A stretch of DNA of 64,000 nt from Lycocorax pyrrhopterus obiensis (GCA_014706295.1 JACSVZ010000037.1:4402001-4466000), one strand, 5' to 3'. Positions 1-13,300 are shown, counted from the first letter of the stretch. Numbers and translations: made by a program. The notes: generated from the letters alone by a model not told the origin.

Positions 1-3000
1 TCAGAAACGGCGAGGGAAGAGTCCTGTGAGACTGGCCAGCAGTTCTGCCTGTGGGACAACTGCATCCCAAGCCCCACTGATGGTCAGCCGGTCACTCAGG
101 TCAGAGGGATGCGGCCACTCGGGCTCCCTGCATCTTATTGCAGGGACAGGTCAAAAGGCAGCAGCAATTTGCAGCCCTGGGATCACACTGCTGATGGAAG
201 CTCCCAGTAGCTTCTCTCCACAAACTTTCCTGCACTCTCTGATGTAACAGGGAACACTCAGCAAGGATTTCAGGTCATTGCAATACCCAAGATCTGCAGG
301 ACAGCCCTGTTCTGTCACTCAGTCCCCTACGCCAGGTAATACAGACACAAAAGTTCCGTAAAACACGGTACAGGTAAGGATACTATGAGGAAAACCTAAA
401 GCAACAGTATCCTCCCACCCCTTAAAAGGCATCCTATTGAAAATCCATCTCATCTCACCTCACCCGAGTGAATCCTCATTTGGGATCTCACTGGGCCTGG
501 CTAATATCACTGGCTTAAGCAATGTTAAATCCCCGCATCAAAACAAGCTGAAGCCACAGAATCAATCGACGCATCACTCACTGAATTTCTCCACATTCTG
601 CGCAGGGAGAAACGCGCTCACACAGTACCCCAGACCTGGGCCTTCTCCCACAGCAGGGTCAAACAACTCACTCTTTGCCGGATTCAGTGCAACTTCTTCC
701 TTTCTTTTAGATTTAATTTTTCTTTTTACATGAAGACAAGGAAAAAAGCCCTTTGCTTTCCACATTCTAGGAAATTCTGTTCTTCCCCTTGCAGTAACAA
801 TGAGTAGCAGAGCTTTCATCACCTTTTTCCACCCTCTTCTCTCCCAAATGGGACCAGAGATGTCCAGCAGCAACGTCCTAAGCTTTGAGTGCAAGGTTTT
901 CAGTGCAGCCCTGTCTCAGTGACCACAAGAGCACCTTTGTGTCACCCAGAATGTATTTCACACATGAGAGCATGAACTCAGTGCATGTTCTCGTCCCTTT
1001 ACACCATTCCCTCCCTGTGTCTTATCTAACTTAGATAAAACACACAGACTGAACCCCAAGGTTTAAGCAGAAGCCAAAACATTCTGCCGAAGCTGCTCGG
1101 CGGTCCCTTGTCACACACCACAGACACCAGCTCTGCCCGTACTGCACCCAGAGGAGGCCTTTGAGGAGCTGTCGTTCTGGAGCTCACACCAGCAGCTCAC
1201 AGCTCCAGCAGCAGCTGGGTCGGGGCTGTTACTGGTTGTGCAGACATGGCCCAGACACCACCACCCTCCAGCCCTGGGCTGAGCAGCAGGGCCTGGTGCC
1301 AGCCCCATCCGGGGATGCTCCTGGGAGCACAGCTGCCCCTGCTCCCTGCCAGCTCCACTCTGCAGAGCCAGTACAACCTGAGGACACCAGGCTGAGGGAT
1401 TCTGCTGATTCAGGAGCTCAGAGCAGCCTGGGCAGAGTCCAGGCCATTGCAGCCAGGGAGGACCGGCAGAGCCATGACTCATTAACCCAGCACTGCGCAG
1501 CGCTAGGCAGAGAGCAGCAGCCAGGCAGGGCTGTCAGGAGCCAGCAGGGCTCTCAGCACCCCACCCCTGCTCCAGCTTGTCAGCCCAAACAGGAACCTGG
1601 GGGTTACAGCTGAGGTGGGCCTGGAAAAACAAGTTTATCCAACTCCAAAAGTTCCCGACCTGGCCCCCCAGATCAGCCTGCTGGGGCAGAGGATGCTGCC
1701 ACGCTGATCCATAGCACAGATTTTACTCTCACAACACCTTTTTTAACTTTTTAAACTCAAGCTCTTCCCTCATCAGGACATTGAGGGATCTTTAGAGAAC
1801 CTCCTGGACATGCTTCTCTCCTTTCTTCCAAGGCCAGACCCACCTATCTATACATTTGTTACCCTCAGATGCTCCCCACATCTTCCTCCCCAGCCCGGCC
1901 TGGGCTACACCTCCCTAACAGAAAGGACCATCACCCCTGGAAGATGCATTTATCGGTTCCCCAGGAGTGCACTGCAATATCCCAGACAAGGAAAGAGTCC
2001 TGCACCTCAGCTGCTTCCCTTGTAAAGGGGTACAACAGCAGAATTCCATCACCAGGGAGGCTACACAGAAAAGATTCCAACTGCATCTTCAGTAGTATAC
2101 AATTTTTTAACTCTAATTCCTCTTACCAAAGCCTTCTCTTGTCCACTGGGTGAAGGGTTCTTTTCTCAGGGAGAAGGTTGCTCCAGGCAGGCTGGGCATA
2201 GGTTGAATGCCTGGTCACTTCTCCTACAATGTATTCAAATGAAAACAAAAAGAAATGTATAAAACTGAAGGCTGAATTAGATCCCCACTGTTGTATAAGC
2301 CCCTTCAGCTGAGTCTCTCTTTGGAAACAAAACAATGGCTCGTGTGTTATTAACTTCTCTCCATTTGCATTAAGAAATGATCTGTACCAGTTACTGGAAG
2401 ATTACTGGTGGTTTACCTTCAAAATACAAAGAAACACAGACTTCCCTATAAAATGAACTAACAAGTTTCATTGTACACTCAAAACATTTTTTTTTGGCCT
2501 CAGATTTCTAAAGTTGTTTCAAATAGATCAATTAACTTCCTCAGGGGGCAAAACACAATGTGAGATGACAAGAGAGAGGGTGGTCACCAGAGCTGCCTGT
2601 CTGCAGCATCCTTGGGCCAGGTGCCCTGGGAGGGAAGGAAAAAGGAGCCTCGTTATTTAAAAATCCTTTGCCCAACCAAAATGAACAAAAACCACCTTAC
2701 AGCACTCAAAAGTTACAAAGCCAATTACAACCAACCAAACTCACCCCCTGTAGGTGGAAGCTCCAAAATACCCTGGCAGATATACAGCTAATAAAATATC
2801 AAACTGACTGTACAGATGAGAGGTAGGCTGCTTACAAATGAATATATTTGACATCAGAGGTATAAAGCATGGATGGGCCTGTCTCCAAAATGAAGGCAAA
2901 ACAGAGCTTTCCTCCCCCATGTGAGCATTTGAGCTGTGTTATTTATCCTTTCCATCACAAAGGGAATGTGGAGGCAACACGCCGAGCCAGGTAACAGCGC

Positions 3001-3400
3001 TGGAAACAGGATGGAGAGCACAGTTTGTGCCAAGTGCGGCAGGAGAGGGGAGCAGCTGCCAGCTCCTTACAAAGAATTAAGCATGCACTTTATGTTCCCT
3101 ATGTAAACGCCTGACATGACAACGCATCACAGAGAGCCAAATTCCACATCAATCCAGGTACCTTGTCTCAGGATCACTCGCTGCTCCCAGGCTCCAGCGC
3201 TCAGGAGCGGCCGGCTCTGCCCGCGCAGCTCCAGCACGCTCGGTGTGAGCACACAGCTGCTTTTGGGGTGCTATCGCTTTCTGGGATCCCCCAAAACCAC
3301 GCCAGCACCCCCAAATCCAATGTGCATTTTTGTATGAGGGGCTTGAAGGAAAAGGGCTACAGAAGAGGCAAGGAAAGAAAAGGAAAAGGAAACATTCTTT
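1..3400. other. Non-coding stretch, probable intron of the miR-34a primary transcript
   Basis: I see no exon with a protein I recognise, no tRNA and no clear interspersed repeat here. If the minus-strand donor at 3603/3602 belongs to the miR-34a host transcript, this whole stretch is its first intron. I looked on both strands for the 22-nt miR-34a mature sequence and did not find it. The hairpin should therefore lie left of the window. Open frames in this stretch are short and carry no family signature. Confidence 0.45.
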
Positions 3401-3603
3401 ACCCCGACATGACAGACGAGCAGGGGCAGCTACTGTAATGTTCTACGTGATTCCCGGAGCTCCGAGAGCCCACCCGGGCCTGCAGACCCCCGGCAGCTCC
3501 TTCCACAGCCCCGAGGCACGGGCAGGCTCTGCGGGAAGCTGCAGGACAGGCAGGAGCCACCGGCGCACGGGCGGGCAGGAGAGCGAACGCGGAGGGCGCT
3601 TAC

Positions 3604-3747
3604 CTGGGGCACACGGAGGGCTCGGGGAGGGCTCGGGGCTCAGCTCCTTCTGCCGGGGCTGTCTCCAGAGCGGCTGCACACCACGGAGCCAGATCGCCCG
3701 GGATCCCCCCGGTCCCGGACCGCACAGACAAAGGCGGGCTCAGGCCT
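3604..3747 (-). ncRNA. MIR34AHG: Candidate first exon of the miR-34a primary transcript (5' end not defined)
   Basis: On the minus strand the sequence CCCCAG/GTAAGC gives a near-ideal splice donor, with the exon ending at 3604 and GT at 3603-3602. The start is not visible; 3747 simply marks the edge of the p53 site, and the true start may lie on either side of it. The enclosed frames give Arg/Pro/Gly-rich translations of no known family, so this is most simply a non-coding exon. The known human gene has a short first exon beside its p53 site and a distant second exon with the hairpin. The gene name rests on synteny and on the p53 element. Confidence 0.55.
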
Positions 3748-3767
3748 GAACAAGCCCAGACAAGCCC
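3748..3767 (-). promoter_or_regulatory. p53 response element of the miR-34a promoter
   Basis: The minus strand reads GGGCTTGTCTGGGCTTGTTC. This fits the p53 consensus, two RRRCWWGYYY decamers with no spacer, at all 20 positions. From memory, the published human miR-34a promoter site is the same apart from one C in place of a T in the first half-site. It lies about 145 bp upstream of the exon 1 donor on the same strand. p53 binding here would activate the tumour-suppressor microRNA miR-34a. Confidence 0.85.
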
Positions 3768-3898
3768 CGGCGAAGGCTCTTCCTGAGCCTGCCCGGCCGG
3801 AGGCAGCGCCGGCCCCGCGGTGTCACCGCGCGGAGCCGCCCGGGGGAGCGGGGACACGGGGACAGCCCCGCACGCACCGAGCCCGGACACGGACCGGG

Positions 3899-3988
3899 CT
3901 CCTGACACAGCTCCTGCTTCCTGACACAGCTCCTGGTTCCTGACACAGCTCCTGGTTCCTGGCACAGCTCCGGACACAGCTCCGCATT
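3899..3988. repeat. Short 19-bp minisatellite upstream of the p53 element
   Basis: A unit close to CTCCTGGTTCCTGACACAG recurs about three times, flanked by truncated 12-bp copies (CTCCTGACACAG and CTCCGGACACAG). It sits about 130 bp upstream of the p53 site relative to minus-strand transcription, so its copy number could vary close to the promoter. Confidence 0.8.
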
Positions 3989-4258
3989 CCTGCCCCAGCA
4001 CCGGGGCCAGGGGAGCTCAGACACCCCGAGCTGCCACACACCGCGCCAGGCTGAATCCAGTCCATTCCACTGAGGAGGAGGAATGCAAGATTCCTCCAGG
4101 ATTCCTCCTGGCAAAGGGGTGTCACCCACAACTTTGCAATCCCCTCAGAGGCTCCAGGAGCTGGGAAAGGGAACTGGGAGCTGGGATCCGTCGTGCAGCG
4201 AGGACGGCGGAACGCCCCGGGTGCCGGACCCAGGCTGGAGTGCGCACCCCGAACTCAC

Positions 4259-4330
4259 CCCACAGGCTCTGCACGATTTCCTCTGCCAGTCCCTGCAGCT
4301 CAAGGACACCCATCTCCCGAAAAGCTCCCC
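4259..4330 (-). other. Candidate alternative minus-strand exon with a short open frame
   Basis: A minus-strand ATG at 4313 opens a frame of 18 codons that runs into a donor of the form GGG/GTGAGT (GT at 4258-4257). The peptide begins MGVLELQGLAEEIVQSLW and matches nothing I recognise. It could be an alternative upstream first exon of the miR-34a host transcript, or chance. Its 5' limit is not defined. Confidence 0.2.
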
Positions 4331-7300
4331 CTCTCCCCCCAGCACCGATTGTAAGAAATGCAGGATGTGGAGGGAGGCGAAGGCACCTGGTTCACTCTCC
4401 GGAGAAGCGCTTGCTGTGCACACAGCTAATTAATAACGAGCCCTTCAGAGACAGAGCTGCAGCAGCCTCCTCCCCACACACTATGCAGATATTTTTCCTC
4501 TCCTTTGTATCAGCGAGGGTCCACTTTACTTTTCTTAATAAAACGGCAGGGCCAGATGCAGATGTCAGCTCAGCACAAGCTCAGGGTGCCTCTGGTGCCT
4601 CACTGGACGACCCCACGATTCCCCACCTTCCTCCAGGTGCCCTGGCTTCCCTTCCCTGCCCTCACCTGAAGATGCAGCTGGGCGCAAAAGAGGGTCAGGA
4701 TACACAGTGTGACGGGATGAGTGGGATATCCAACAGCTCCAAAGCACTCTTTTTCTATTTTAATGCAGTCTACAAATATATCTAAAAAATAAACTAGCTT
4801 TATGCACAGACTGCTCTAAGCCTGTACTACAAGGGGATGAGCTCTTCATCCTTTCCCCTTCATCATCCGGGGAAGGAGGCAGAGCAGAGTCGCCTGGAGA
4901 GGAGTGTGAGGGCTTGAACAGTGTTAACAGCAACAGGTAGCAAAAAGGGCCAGTTCTGCACTTGTTCATGCAATTCCTCAGGGCTCTCCTACTCCAAATG
5001 AAGTGTCCACCTTCCTCATCCATTCCAACCCTTTCCCACCAGTGGTAGCCCTGTGGAGGCAGATTCCTGTGTGCTCATGCAAACTGCCAGTCACAAGTCA
5101 CTGATACACTACTTCCTTCCCCTCAAAACCCATCACTTTAACATAGAGATGACAAAATTCATGATAAAGAGGAGAAAACAATTTCAGGCTTTCCCCAAAG
5201 TACCTGTCCAGATCTCTTTTGCAAGGGCAGGTAAGCTGAGGACTTTGTAGCTGTGCACCTGTAATGAGCAGAGGATCCAGTTACCTTAATTGCAGCGAAG
5301 TGGCCTGTTAACAATGAACAGAATTATTGTATGTGCAACACCAGTTCCCGTGTTCGCGCTTGTATTTATCACGTAAATACCTTGTGCCTACTCCACAGGC
5401 CCTTTCACTCTGTGTGATGAGTAAAACCTGCCCAAGGTCTTCACACAAACCTGACAAACCTCAATAACCTGTTTGGCACCTTTCCCTGCAGAAACACCTT
5501 GGGCAGCAGCAGAGCTGGGAAACTCCCGCAGCGAGTGAGTGTGGAAGGCATCCAGCTGCAGTGCCGTGTGTTTGGACAAATTCCTCAGCTGGGAGCATTC
5601 CCTGCTCCAGCAGAGCTGGGCTCCCTGTCCATGAGCACCAGCTCACAGCCTGTGCCAGCAGGGGTTAACAGCACACAGCAGCTCCCAGCTCGGTCAGCAG
5701 CCTCAGGGTGCCACAGTGTGAGAGTGCAAAGGCACCTCTCACCCACCAGCTCATCTCGAAACAGCCCCACTCGTGCCCGAACCTGTCATTACTTCACCCT
5801 GGCTGGCTCCTGCTGCAGCTTTCACTGACAGCAGTGAGGGGGACAAGGGCTGGTGACTAAGGCACTTTTACCAGCTGGAACTCGAGCAGCAGCACAGGAG
5901 AAGTCCTCAGGCTGCTCGAGGAGCTCAAGCTGTCGTGAACCCGCTGACTGGAACACTCAGATGCAGGTCCAGCTCTCCCCAGCTGCTCTGCAGATCCCTT
6001 TGGCACCTCTGCTGCAGCCATGCACGACTGCACACACACTTTGTAGAGGCAAATCACAGATTATGAGATGGGCACAAAGTCCCTTCAGTTGCACAGGTGT
6101 AAACACAGGGCAAAGTGACCAGGATCAGAGAGCTCAGGGATTACTGGCAGAAGCTCTCCCAAAACACCGCGGGTAGAACAGCCCGTGAACGTTTCCCCTT
6201 TCGCAGAAACAGGAAACAGAAGGATCAGCACAAGGAACTGAACCAGTTCAGGCACAGAGCAAGGGATGACGTTCCAGGCAGCTGAGTGTGTTCCCAGTGA
6301 CAGTGAAACATCTGACTGCTCAGACCCGAGTGCCTTCTTCCCTCTGGTAGTCTGGCCTTGCTCAGACCTGTACCACTTGAAAGATGAGGACTTTTGTTCC
6401 TTAGGAAGATTCAGCTGCCAGGTGCAGCTACATCCCAACACGCTGCCATGTCTTGCTGCTGTCCTGTGAGAAAGGACTTGCACCACTGAGGAACTGAGAC
6501 ACACTGAAATCCACTAGGCTGCAAAAGCCCAAAGCAGAGAGGCTTACACATCTTTTCTGCTTCTTTTCTGCAGTGGAAAAACCTGTCCCTGTAGTCTCAG
6601 GAGGGAAATGCTGCTGAGGACATAGCAGCCACGTTACTCCTCCACCAAGCAGACATCCCTTAAACAGCTGCTGATCTGCTGGACTGTGTCACTCCTCTCC
6701 GGAGTCACACTGTCACAGGAGCAGGAGCAGGGCTTGGGTGGCACAGGGACTCTGCCAATTAGCTGATGGAAAAAATGGAGAGCAGCAAGCTGGAAACCCA
6801 GTTTCAGATCAAAAAAAGGCAAAAAGACACAAGAGAGACTTTTGGACTAAGGTCATAAGAGCAAAGAGTCACAAGAAACTGAAGTCATTCTGTTTTCTCC
6901 CTCGGGCTGAGTTAGGGCCAGCTACAGTTCCCCAAGTTCATCCATCTGCATTTTCACCACTTTCTTAGCGTTTCCATCAGCACTGGACTTACTTCCCTCA
7001 GAAAAGCAGGGTCTCCATTATTCTCCTGCATAATGGAAAATAGAAGGGAAGATCCTTCCCAATCCACTCATCCCACTAATCTGTCCAAAGGCACAGACCA
7101 AGCCTCAGCATTTGCTCTGTCAGGAATCCAGCAGGGACTGAACTAAGAATAGCACCTGAGGTGAAGGACAGAGCTTGCAGGTAGGATTAGCAGGTGCAAT
7201 TACAGGTAGCAATTCCCTGCTACTCAAAAGCTTTGCTGTTAAGCAGCAAGAGAAATTAATCTTTACTTGAGGAGGTGTTGTGGGGTTTTGTTTGGTTGTT

Positions 7301-10300
7301 TTAACGATGCCAAGGCTGGAGGAGCACAGAGCAGCTCAGGGCTGCAGGTTGGTGAGCTGCTGCTTCCCTCTGCTGGGAGCCAGGCAGAGGGGACACCTTG
7401 TCCTGGGAATGACATATCCTGGCCTCCTCCAAGCTGCTGGAGAGACATCCCCCACCCAGGGCTTCTGCAGGCACCCAGGGTGACAGGCGGTACAGATGGG
7501 ACAGTCTCCTTCAGTGACATCTGGGGGAAGCTCTGACCGAGAGGTGGAAACAAAGGGTCTCTCTGGTTGATCAGTTTAAGAAAACTGGGCTCTTTGCTGT
7601 CAGCTTTTTTCCCTCCCCCATGCCCAGCAGACTGCAGGTATTTTTATTTTGTTCCATGCTCACATCTGCAGAACCAACGGAGTTTCCATCAAGAAAAGGG
7701 GTCAGGCTCAGTTCCTCACACGCAGAGGTGCTTAGGGAGGGCAGCCTGTGCAGCAGCATCTGCCTTTGCACCCAGGGATGCTGCATGGCCAGCAGAAAGC
7801 TGCCAGCTCTGTCACCTGTCCACAATTCCTCTCCTGCCACTGCAACCCCTCAATTCTTCTTGACATGACAGCCATGGAAAGAAATGCTTTTCCTAATCCA
7901 GCCTTCTCCGAACTCTCTGCCCATTCCTGCCTAAGGAAAAGCACTTTGAGGCCATTGAGTGGCACTGCACAGAACAAGCATCAGGAGCAGAACTGAAAGG
8001 TTTTTCTTCATCCAGGATTTCCTGCAAACTTTGCTTCCCCAGTGCCAAAGCGTCAGTCACTGGCACCACGAGAAGCTGCACCTCAAGTAAGGTCAGCAAG
8101 CACTCCCTTCTCTCCCTCATTGCTTTTTCTGTCATATGAGGAGTTAACAGGTTCACTGTGGGACCGAGTTAAAAAGCCCTTCCACTCCCTTGGAACTCCT
8201 TCCAGAGCAAGGTGGCCAAACTCTGCTCTGTTGTGCTGCCAAGAGGCCCAGCTTGGAGGCAGCGTAGCAGGATGCCCCCCCTTAGGAGCACTCCTGTGAT
8301 CCCTGGCAGACTGTGGCCAGCGGCCCTGCACCTGCCCAGAGACTAGGGGGATCTTCTTCCATCCCTGGGTTGCCGCTTTGGGTGTAATTCCCCCAAGAGG
8401 GGCAGAACAGATCACCTGACAGGGTGGCCTGCAGGTTGCAGTCTTCATCTGCAGCAACAGGAAATTAATTTGGGGCCAGAAAGGACTCTTGCCAACTGAA
8501 GAGCTTTAACCCCTTTAGATAAGGTGCACGAACTACCCCTTATCTCACCTTTGCCCTGCAGTACAGGCAGGGTACCCTGCACGTGCTGCAGCACCGAGCC
8601 AAGGATCACCTGCACTGCATCAGCAGGAGGCTTCTCTTTGGTCCCCAGCTCCCCTGCCGTCAGCACTGCTGCTCCACCATGCGCTGCATCTGTCACTGCT
8701 GTCCCCACGGCGCTGGAGCAGCGGGGCCGAGCGACTGCAGAGCGGCTGCTGCAGTGGTGGTTTCTCACCCAGGCTCATTTCACCTCCTGGAGCTGCTCCC
8801 TCGCCCTGCCTGGTCCCTGAGCCGCTACCCTGAGCCCTTGGGGACGCACCAACACGCAGTGCTGTCCCTCCTGCGACTGAAGGGCATCCAGGGAAAGGAC
8901 ACGGCATTCCACCCACAGACACAAGGCAATGGGCTTGGCCAACTCAATCACCAAATGGGTGCAGGGGAAGCAGCACAGGCCAGGCTTGGCTGTCACAGCA
9001 CTTGCAGCAGCATCTTTGCGTCCTGGGCGTCCATCGTCCCCCCTCCCCTTCCCCTGCAATGTCCTTTTTGCTGAGGAGTTCTCAGACAGGGCTTTTGCTG
9101 CAGTGCATCAAAGAGCGGGTGACTTGCCAGCAAACCACGGAGTGTTCCCTCCTCTCCCCCTCTCCCCCAGACACGGAGCTGCTGCTCAGTAACCGGACAC
9201 CGAGTCCCTGAGCGAGTGCCCAGCTCTGGGCAGGACCGAGCCCTCCAGGAGGAGCAGGTCTGGTCTGCACCACCCTCCTCGGAACTGCCCGGGAGCAGCC
9301 CAGGCTCCTGCCCCGTCCCAGCCTCTCTGTGCCACAGCCACACCGACACAGCTCCTCTGCAGAGCACCTCTGCCCTGAGCACGCTGAGGCACCAGCCTTG
9401 GAGCCTGGGACATTTCCTGGTGCTCAGCCCCGGGTCTGGCTCCTCAGGACTGCAGCCAGGGCTCCAGCTCACACTCCCACAGTCCAGGCTACTTCCAAGC
9501 CTTCAGTGTCCCGTTTCTCCTGCCCTTCACCTCAAGGACCTTTACCTGAGGCCCCTCTTTGCCTCGAGCAGGTCAGGGGGTGCTCTCTGGGGCACAGCAG
9601 CACTGTCAAACATTTCTCCAAACCCTGCAAGGGACACAGGTGAAGTCACCCTGTGCCATGGCAGTGCCACTGCCCTAGCACAGTGACTGCTGCCAAGAAA
9701 AGGGTTCTTTGCCGTGTGTGAGGGCACACGCCGCTGTCCCCCGGGAGAAGGGCGGTGTGGGGAAACATCCCAGAGCCTGGGAGCTCCACAGGAGCCAAAA
9801 CACAGCACCTGAGGGATGACCTCAGCCACCAACCTCCTCCCTGCTCTGCCCAGTCTGACAGTGACCTTCAAAGTGGAAAATGGCTCTCCACAACCTTTCC
9901 CTTTGTTTAATCAAATGGCACCAACCAGCCAAGCCTTTCTGAGTGACAGGACTGGCAAAGGGCTTATGAGTGATGCTCAGGTACAATCCACTGATATTGT
10001 AAAACCAAAAATTTCACCAGCAACTCAAGGTCAACAGGCAGCTCAAGGCCATTTCCACTCTTTTCTTGAATAAGCTCTTGTCTGTGAGCTTTCTAGGGCA
10101 GGGACCTTATTTTGTTTCCACAGGATTCAACACAGTTTCTGCTGCTAAACCAAGTGAAAGGCATCTTCGATAAGCACATCCCTCACTGAATTTTGTACTT
10201 TCAGACAAGAGCAGAGTACTTCCAATTCATCCCAAGAAGGCTCTTAAAGTGTGGTAAGTTTGCCCTCTGTTTACAAATGTGCGGAGTTATTTGCTGCAGA

Positions 10301-13300
10301 ATATTGACGCAAATGAAAACTCATTTAGATTTGCCAAATTTTATTTCTCCCTCACTCAGCAGCAGGGGCTGTCCCTTCTCAAAAGCTCAGTTGTCTGGGA
10401 AGCAGGGGAAAGGCACAAGGGCAGCCGGATGGCAGCCCCACTGCAGCTCAGCTCTCCCGGCATAATTAGAAATTCTGAAGGCTGAGCTGGAAAAATTACA
10501 TCTTAAGGACGTTTACACCCAGGCACAGAGGCAGGAGAAGGAAACATTAAGATTCCCGGCACATGGGAATTCCTGCGTTCACATGTCAGACAGGGATGGG
10601 CAGAAAGCAATTTACAGCAGCTGGTGAGGCTTTTTAATACATTGGTGCATCACAGCACAGGACTGAGCCAACAAACCCCCCCGCCCCCTGCACTCCCGAT
10701 CACTCTGATTCTGCAGGGGGAAAGCCAGCTGGAAGAACCTGCAGAGGCTTTGCAAGAAGCAGCCTCTCTCCTTGCCCCAGCCTGAGAGTTTCAGCTCTGC
10801 AGGAAAGTGGGCAAAACTGCTCTGCACTAATCAGGAAGGAAAAGCGCATCTTCCCGATCCCTCACAGGAACAGGCATTGCCAGTGACCCTCCACTGGGCT
10901 CCAGGACCAATTTGTAAATTCCACTTTGTACAGAAAACCCTTCCTCCCAGCACTTGTATGTTTCTTCACTCATGATAACACCAGAGCTCTTAGAAGAAAG
11001 AAACTTGGAGCACGTGGGTTTGCTGCAGTGCTGCTCAATACCCACAGAGTCTGTCGTAAATTAAGGGAGGGAATAAGAAGCACAAATTAGCCTGGAAAGA
11101 AGCTCCATCGCTGCAGCCGAGCACAGAGCCTGCTGCTGCACTGCACTGCCTCTGCCTGAGCAGCACCAAGGAGTTAAAACAAACACACCGAGATATTTAA
11201 TGGCTCTCTGCCCTTTGCAGTGGGGCGCCAGGCACAGGATCCATGACCTTCTCCAAAAATACATGCTGTCACTTGACCCAATCCTTCAAAAACATTTCTA
11301 TACCAGCCCCTGGAAACAGAACTGAGAAGTCAAGTAGCAGCAAGCAAACCACAATTTAAGTCCCACTCCTTAAACATGTGGTGAAGCAGAGTCATCTGAG
11401 GCTCTGGTAGCAGTGCTGGCTGTAACCAGAGGATTTCAGATGGCATCTCTCTGTGCAAGCTCATCAGCACCAAGAATAAACCTCCTTACATTTTATAAAG
11501 CTCCTACTTTCTCAAGACACTTTACTCTTATTAAAATAAAAGTCTCCAGCAGGAGCAAATACCCCAGGCAGCCCAAAATGCTAAAACTCACTCTAAAATC
11601 CACTATGGCAGCCAGGAAAAGATCACTGCTTCCCAGATCAGAGACTGGCATTAAAGGAAGAAATCAGCTGAAATATGGCCTTTCATCAGGCACAGCACAG
11701 TCGAGGTGTCAGAGGCACTGAATCTCTGCACTCAGGCTGCTCAGTGCCTGGCTGATGTTATATTCACACTGCTGGGGATCTGTCATGGGCTGCTGTAGGC
11801 ACAGCACAGGAGTTTAGGGTGGCACTGGAGGTGCTGTGAATTCCTGTTAAGATTTAATGTGTGCTGAGGGCGCCTTCCCAGGTGTGCAAAGCAAGAACTG
11901 CTGGAGCAGCAGAGGATGTAAGAGGAGAAATAGCATTGAGTGCATCCTCCCTCCCCAGCCTTTGCATTCTGGTGTTATTTTGTCTCCCACTGCTCAGCAC
12001 TGAAGGGTTCTTTGCATTAATTTCCCTACAGCAGCCTGGCACCCGTTGCACATCATCTGATTACCAGGACAGGGACACTTTAATCCAGGGGCTTCTATCT
12101 CAGACTCACAGTTCTTTAGTTTGTCTCGTTTTTACCCTCTACAATCATTCTTATTTCCTCTCTGTTGGACAGACTCACACCAGCTGTGCAGGGAGACAGG
12201 AGGAGAACCCTTTCAAGAGGCTCTCTGCCCACTTCTGGAGAGCAGAACTCCAGGGAATGTGGCAGCTTCCCCCCTTGTACCACCTTCAGGGAGTCTGTTC
12301 CGTCCAGTTTTACAGCAGTTGTGTGTTTTCCCTCAAGGCAGAGACTGACATTTACTCATGCTGAGAACCCTTCCACAGCACCCATACGCAGGAACACCCT
12401 GGCGAAGTCATTGCCCCTTGGTGATTCACACCAAGCCTGCTGTAAACTCAGTTACTTTTACTTTGTTCCTGTTCTACTGATTAGAGAGTTCTTCATGAAT
12501 GCCACAAACAGTACTTTACATAAAAGTGAAGCATAAGTACTTTACCAATGGATTCGAGTGTCCTCGCTCGTTAAGATGATGATGTAAGGAACAGAAGTAA
12601 CACGGTGTTAGTGTGCTGCATAAAGTCTGCATCAAATCACACCAAATTCAGGGGTTTGGCCTCACATCTGACTCCCCTTGTGCCTCCGTGACTCGGGGCC
12701 AGAGACATCTCTGAAGGAAGACATGAAAGTTTCATTGAATTTAAAGGAGCAGCTGGGAGCTGAGGGTGCCAAGGGCTTGTCTCTACCATCAGCTGGCACT
12801 GTGTGACCTTGAGAGATCACACCTCAGCCCCAGCTCCTCTGTGCCGAGGATCACACTCACCTTTCCTACGGATCTGAGTGACTTCTCTTAGTCCTTGTGC
12901 AAGCACACGATAAAAGCCCACCCCAATTACAGATCTGATCAGTGTAAACACGCGCTACTACTCTCAAACAGAGTCGCAGACACCAGTAATTGCCTCAGCC
13001 TCAGCGGGGACGAGAACACCCTTCCTGGTGTCAAGAGACATCACTAAAATAGGGAAGTCAAATATTTAGTCATTTCAGATGCTGCTAATGTCATCCAGCA
13101 TCAACTGCAGGCTGCAGCGAGGCTCTGACTCGGGATGTGCCGTAAGCACTGACTGCTGAGCAGCCTCCCCCCCTTGCCCCCAGACACAGAATATCAAACC
13201 CGGATCTGCAGGGATTCCAGCACAGCTGACTTCACTGCTATTGCAACAGAATTGATAATTGCTCAAACTGCATTTTTCCCCCTTGCCCCATACAGTTCCC

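Larger units (their letters stand above)
3430..4300 (-). promoter_or_regulatory. MIR34AHG: CpG-island promoter, likely of the miR-34a host gene
   Basis: Base composition changes sharply to GC- and CpG-rich sequence at about 3430 and declines after about 4300. Inside lie a perfect p53 response element and, downstream on the minus strand, a consensus splice donor. In mammals the miR-34a transcript starts in a CpG island about 30 kb upstream of the hairpin, between GPR157 and H6PD, and runs away from H6PD. Position, strand and the p53 site all agree here. The assignment is by synteny plus motif. A divergent transcript on the + strand is also possible, since mammals have an antisense lncRNA starting here. 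Confidence 0.65.
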
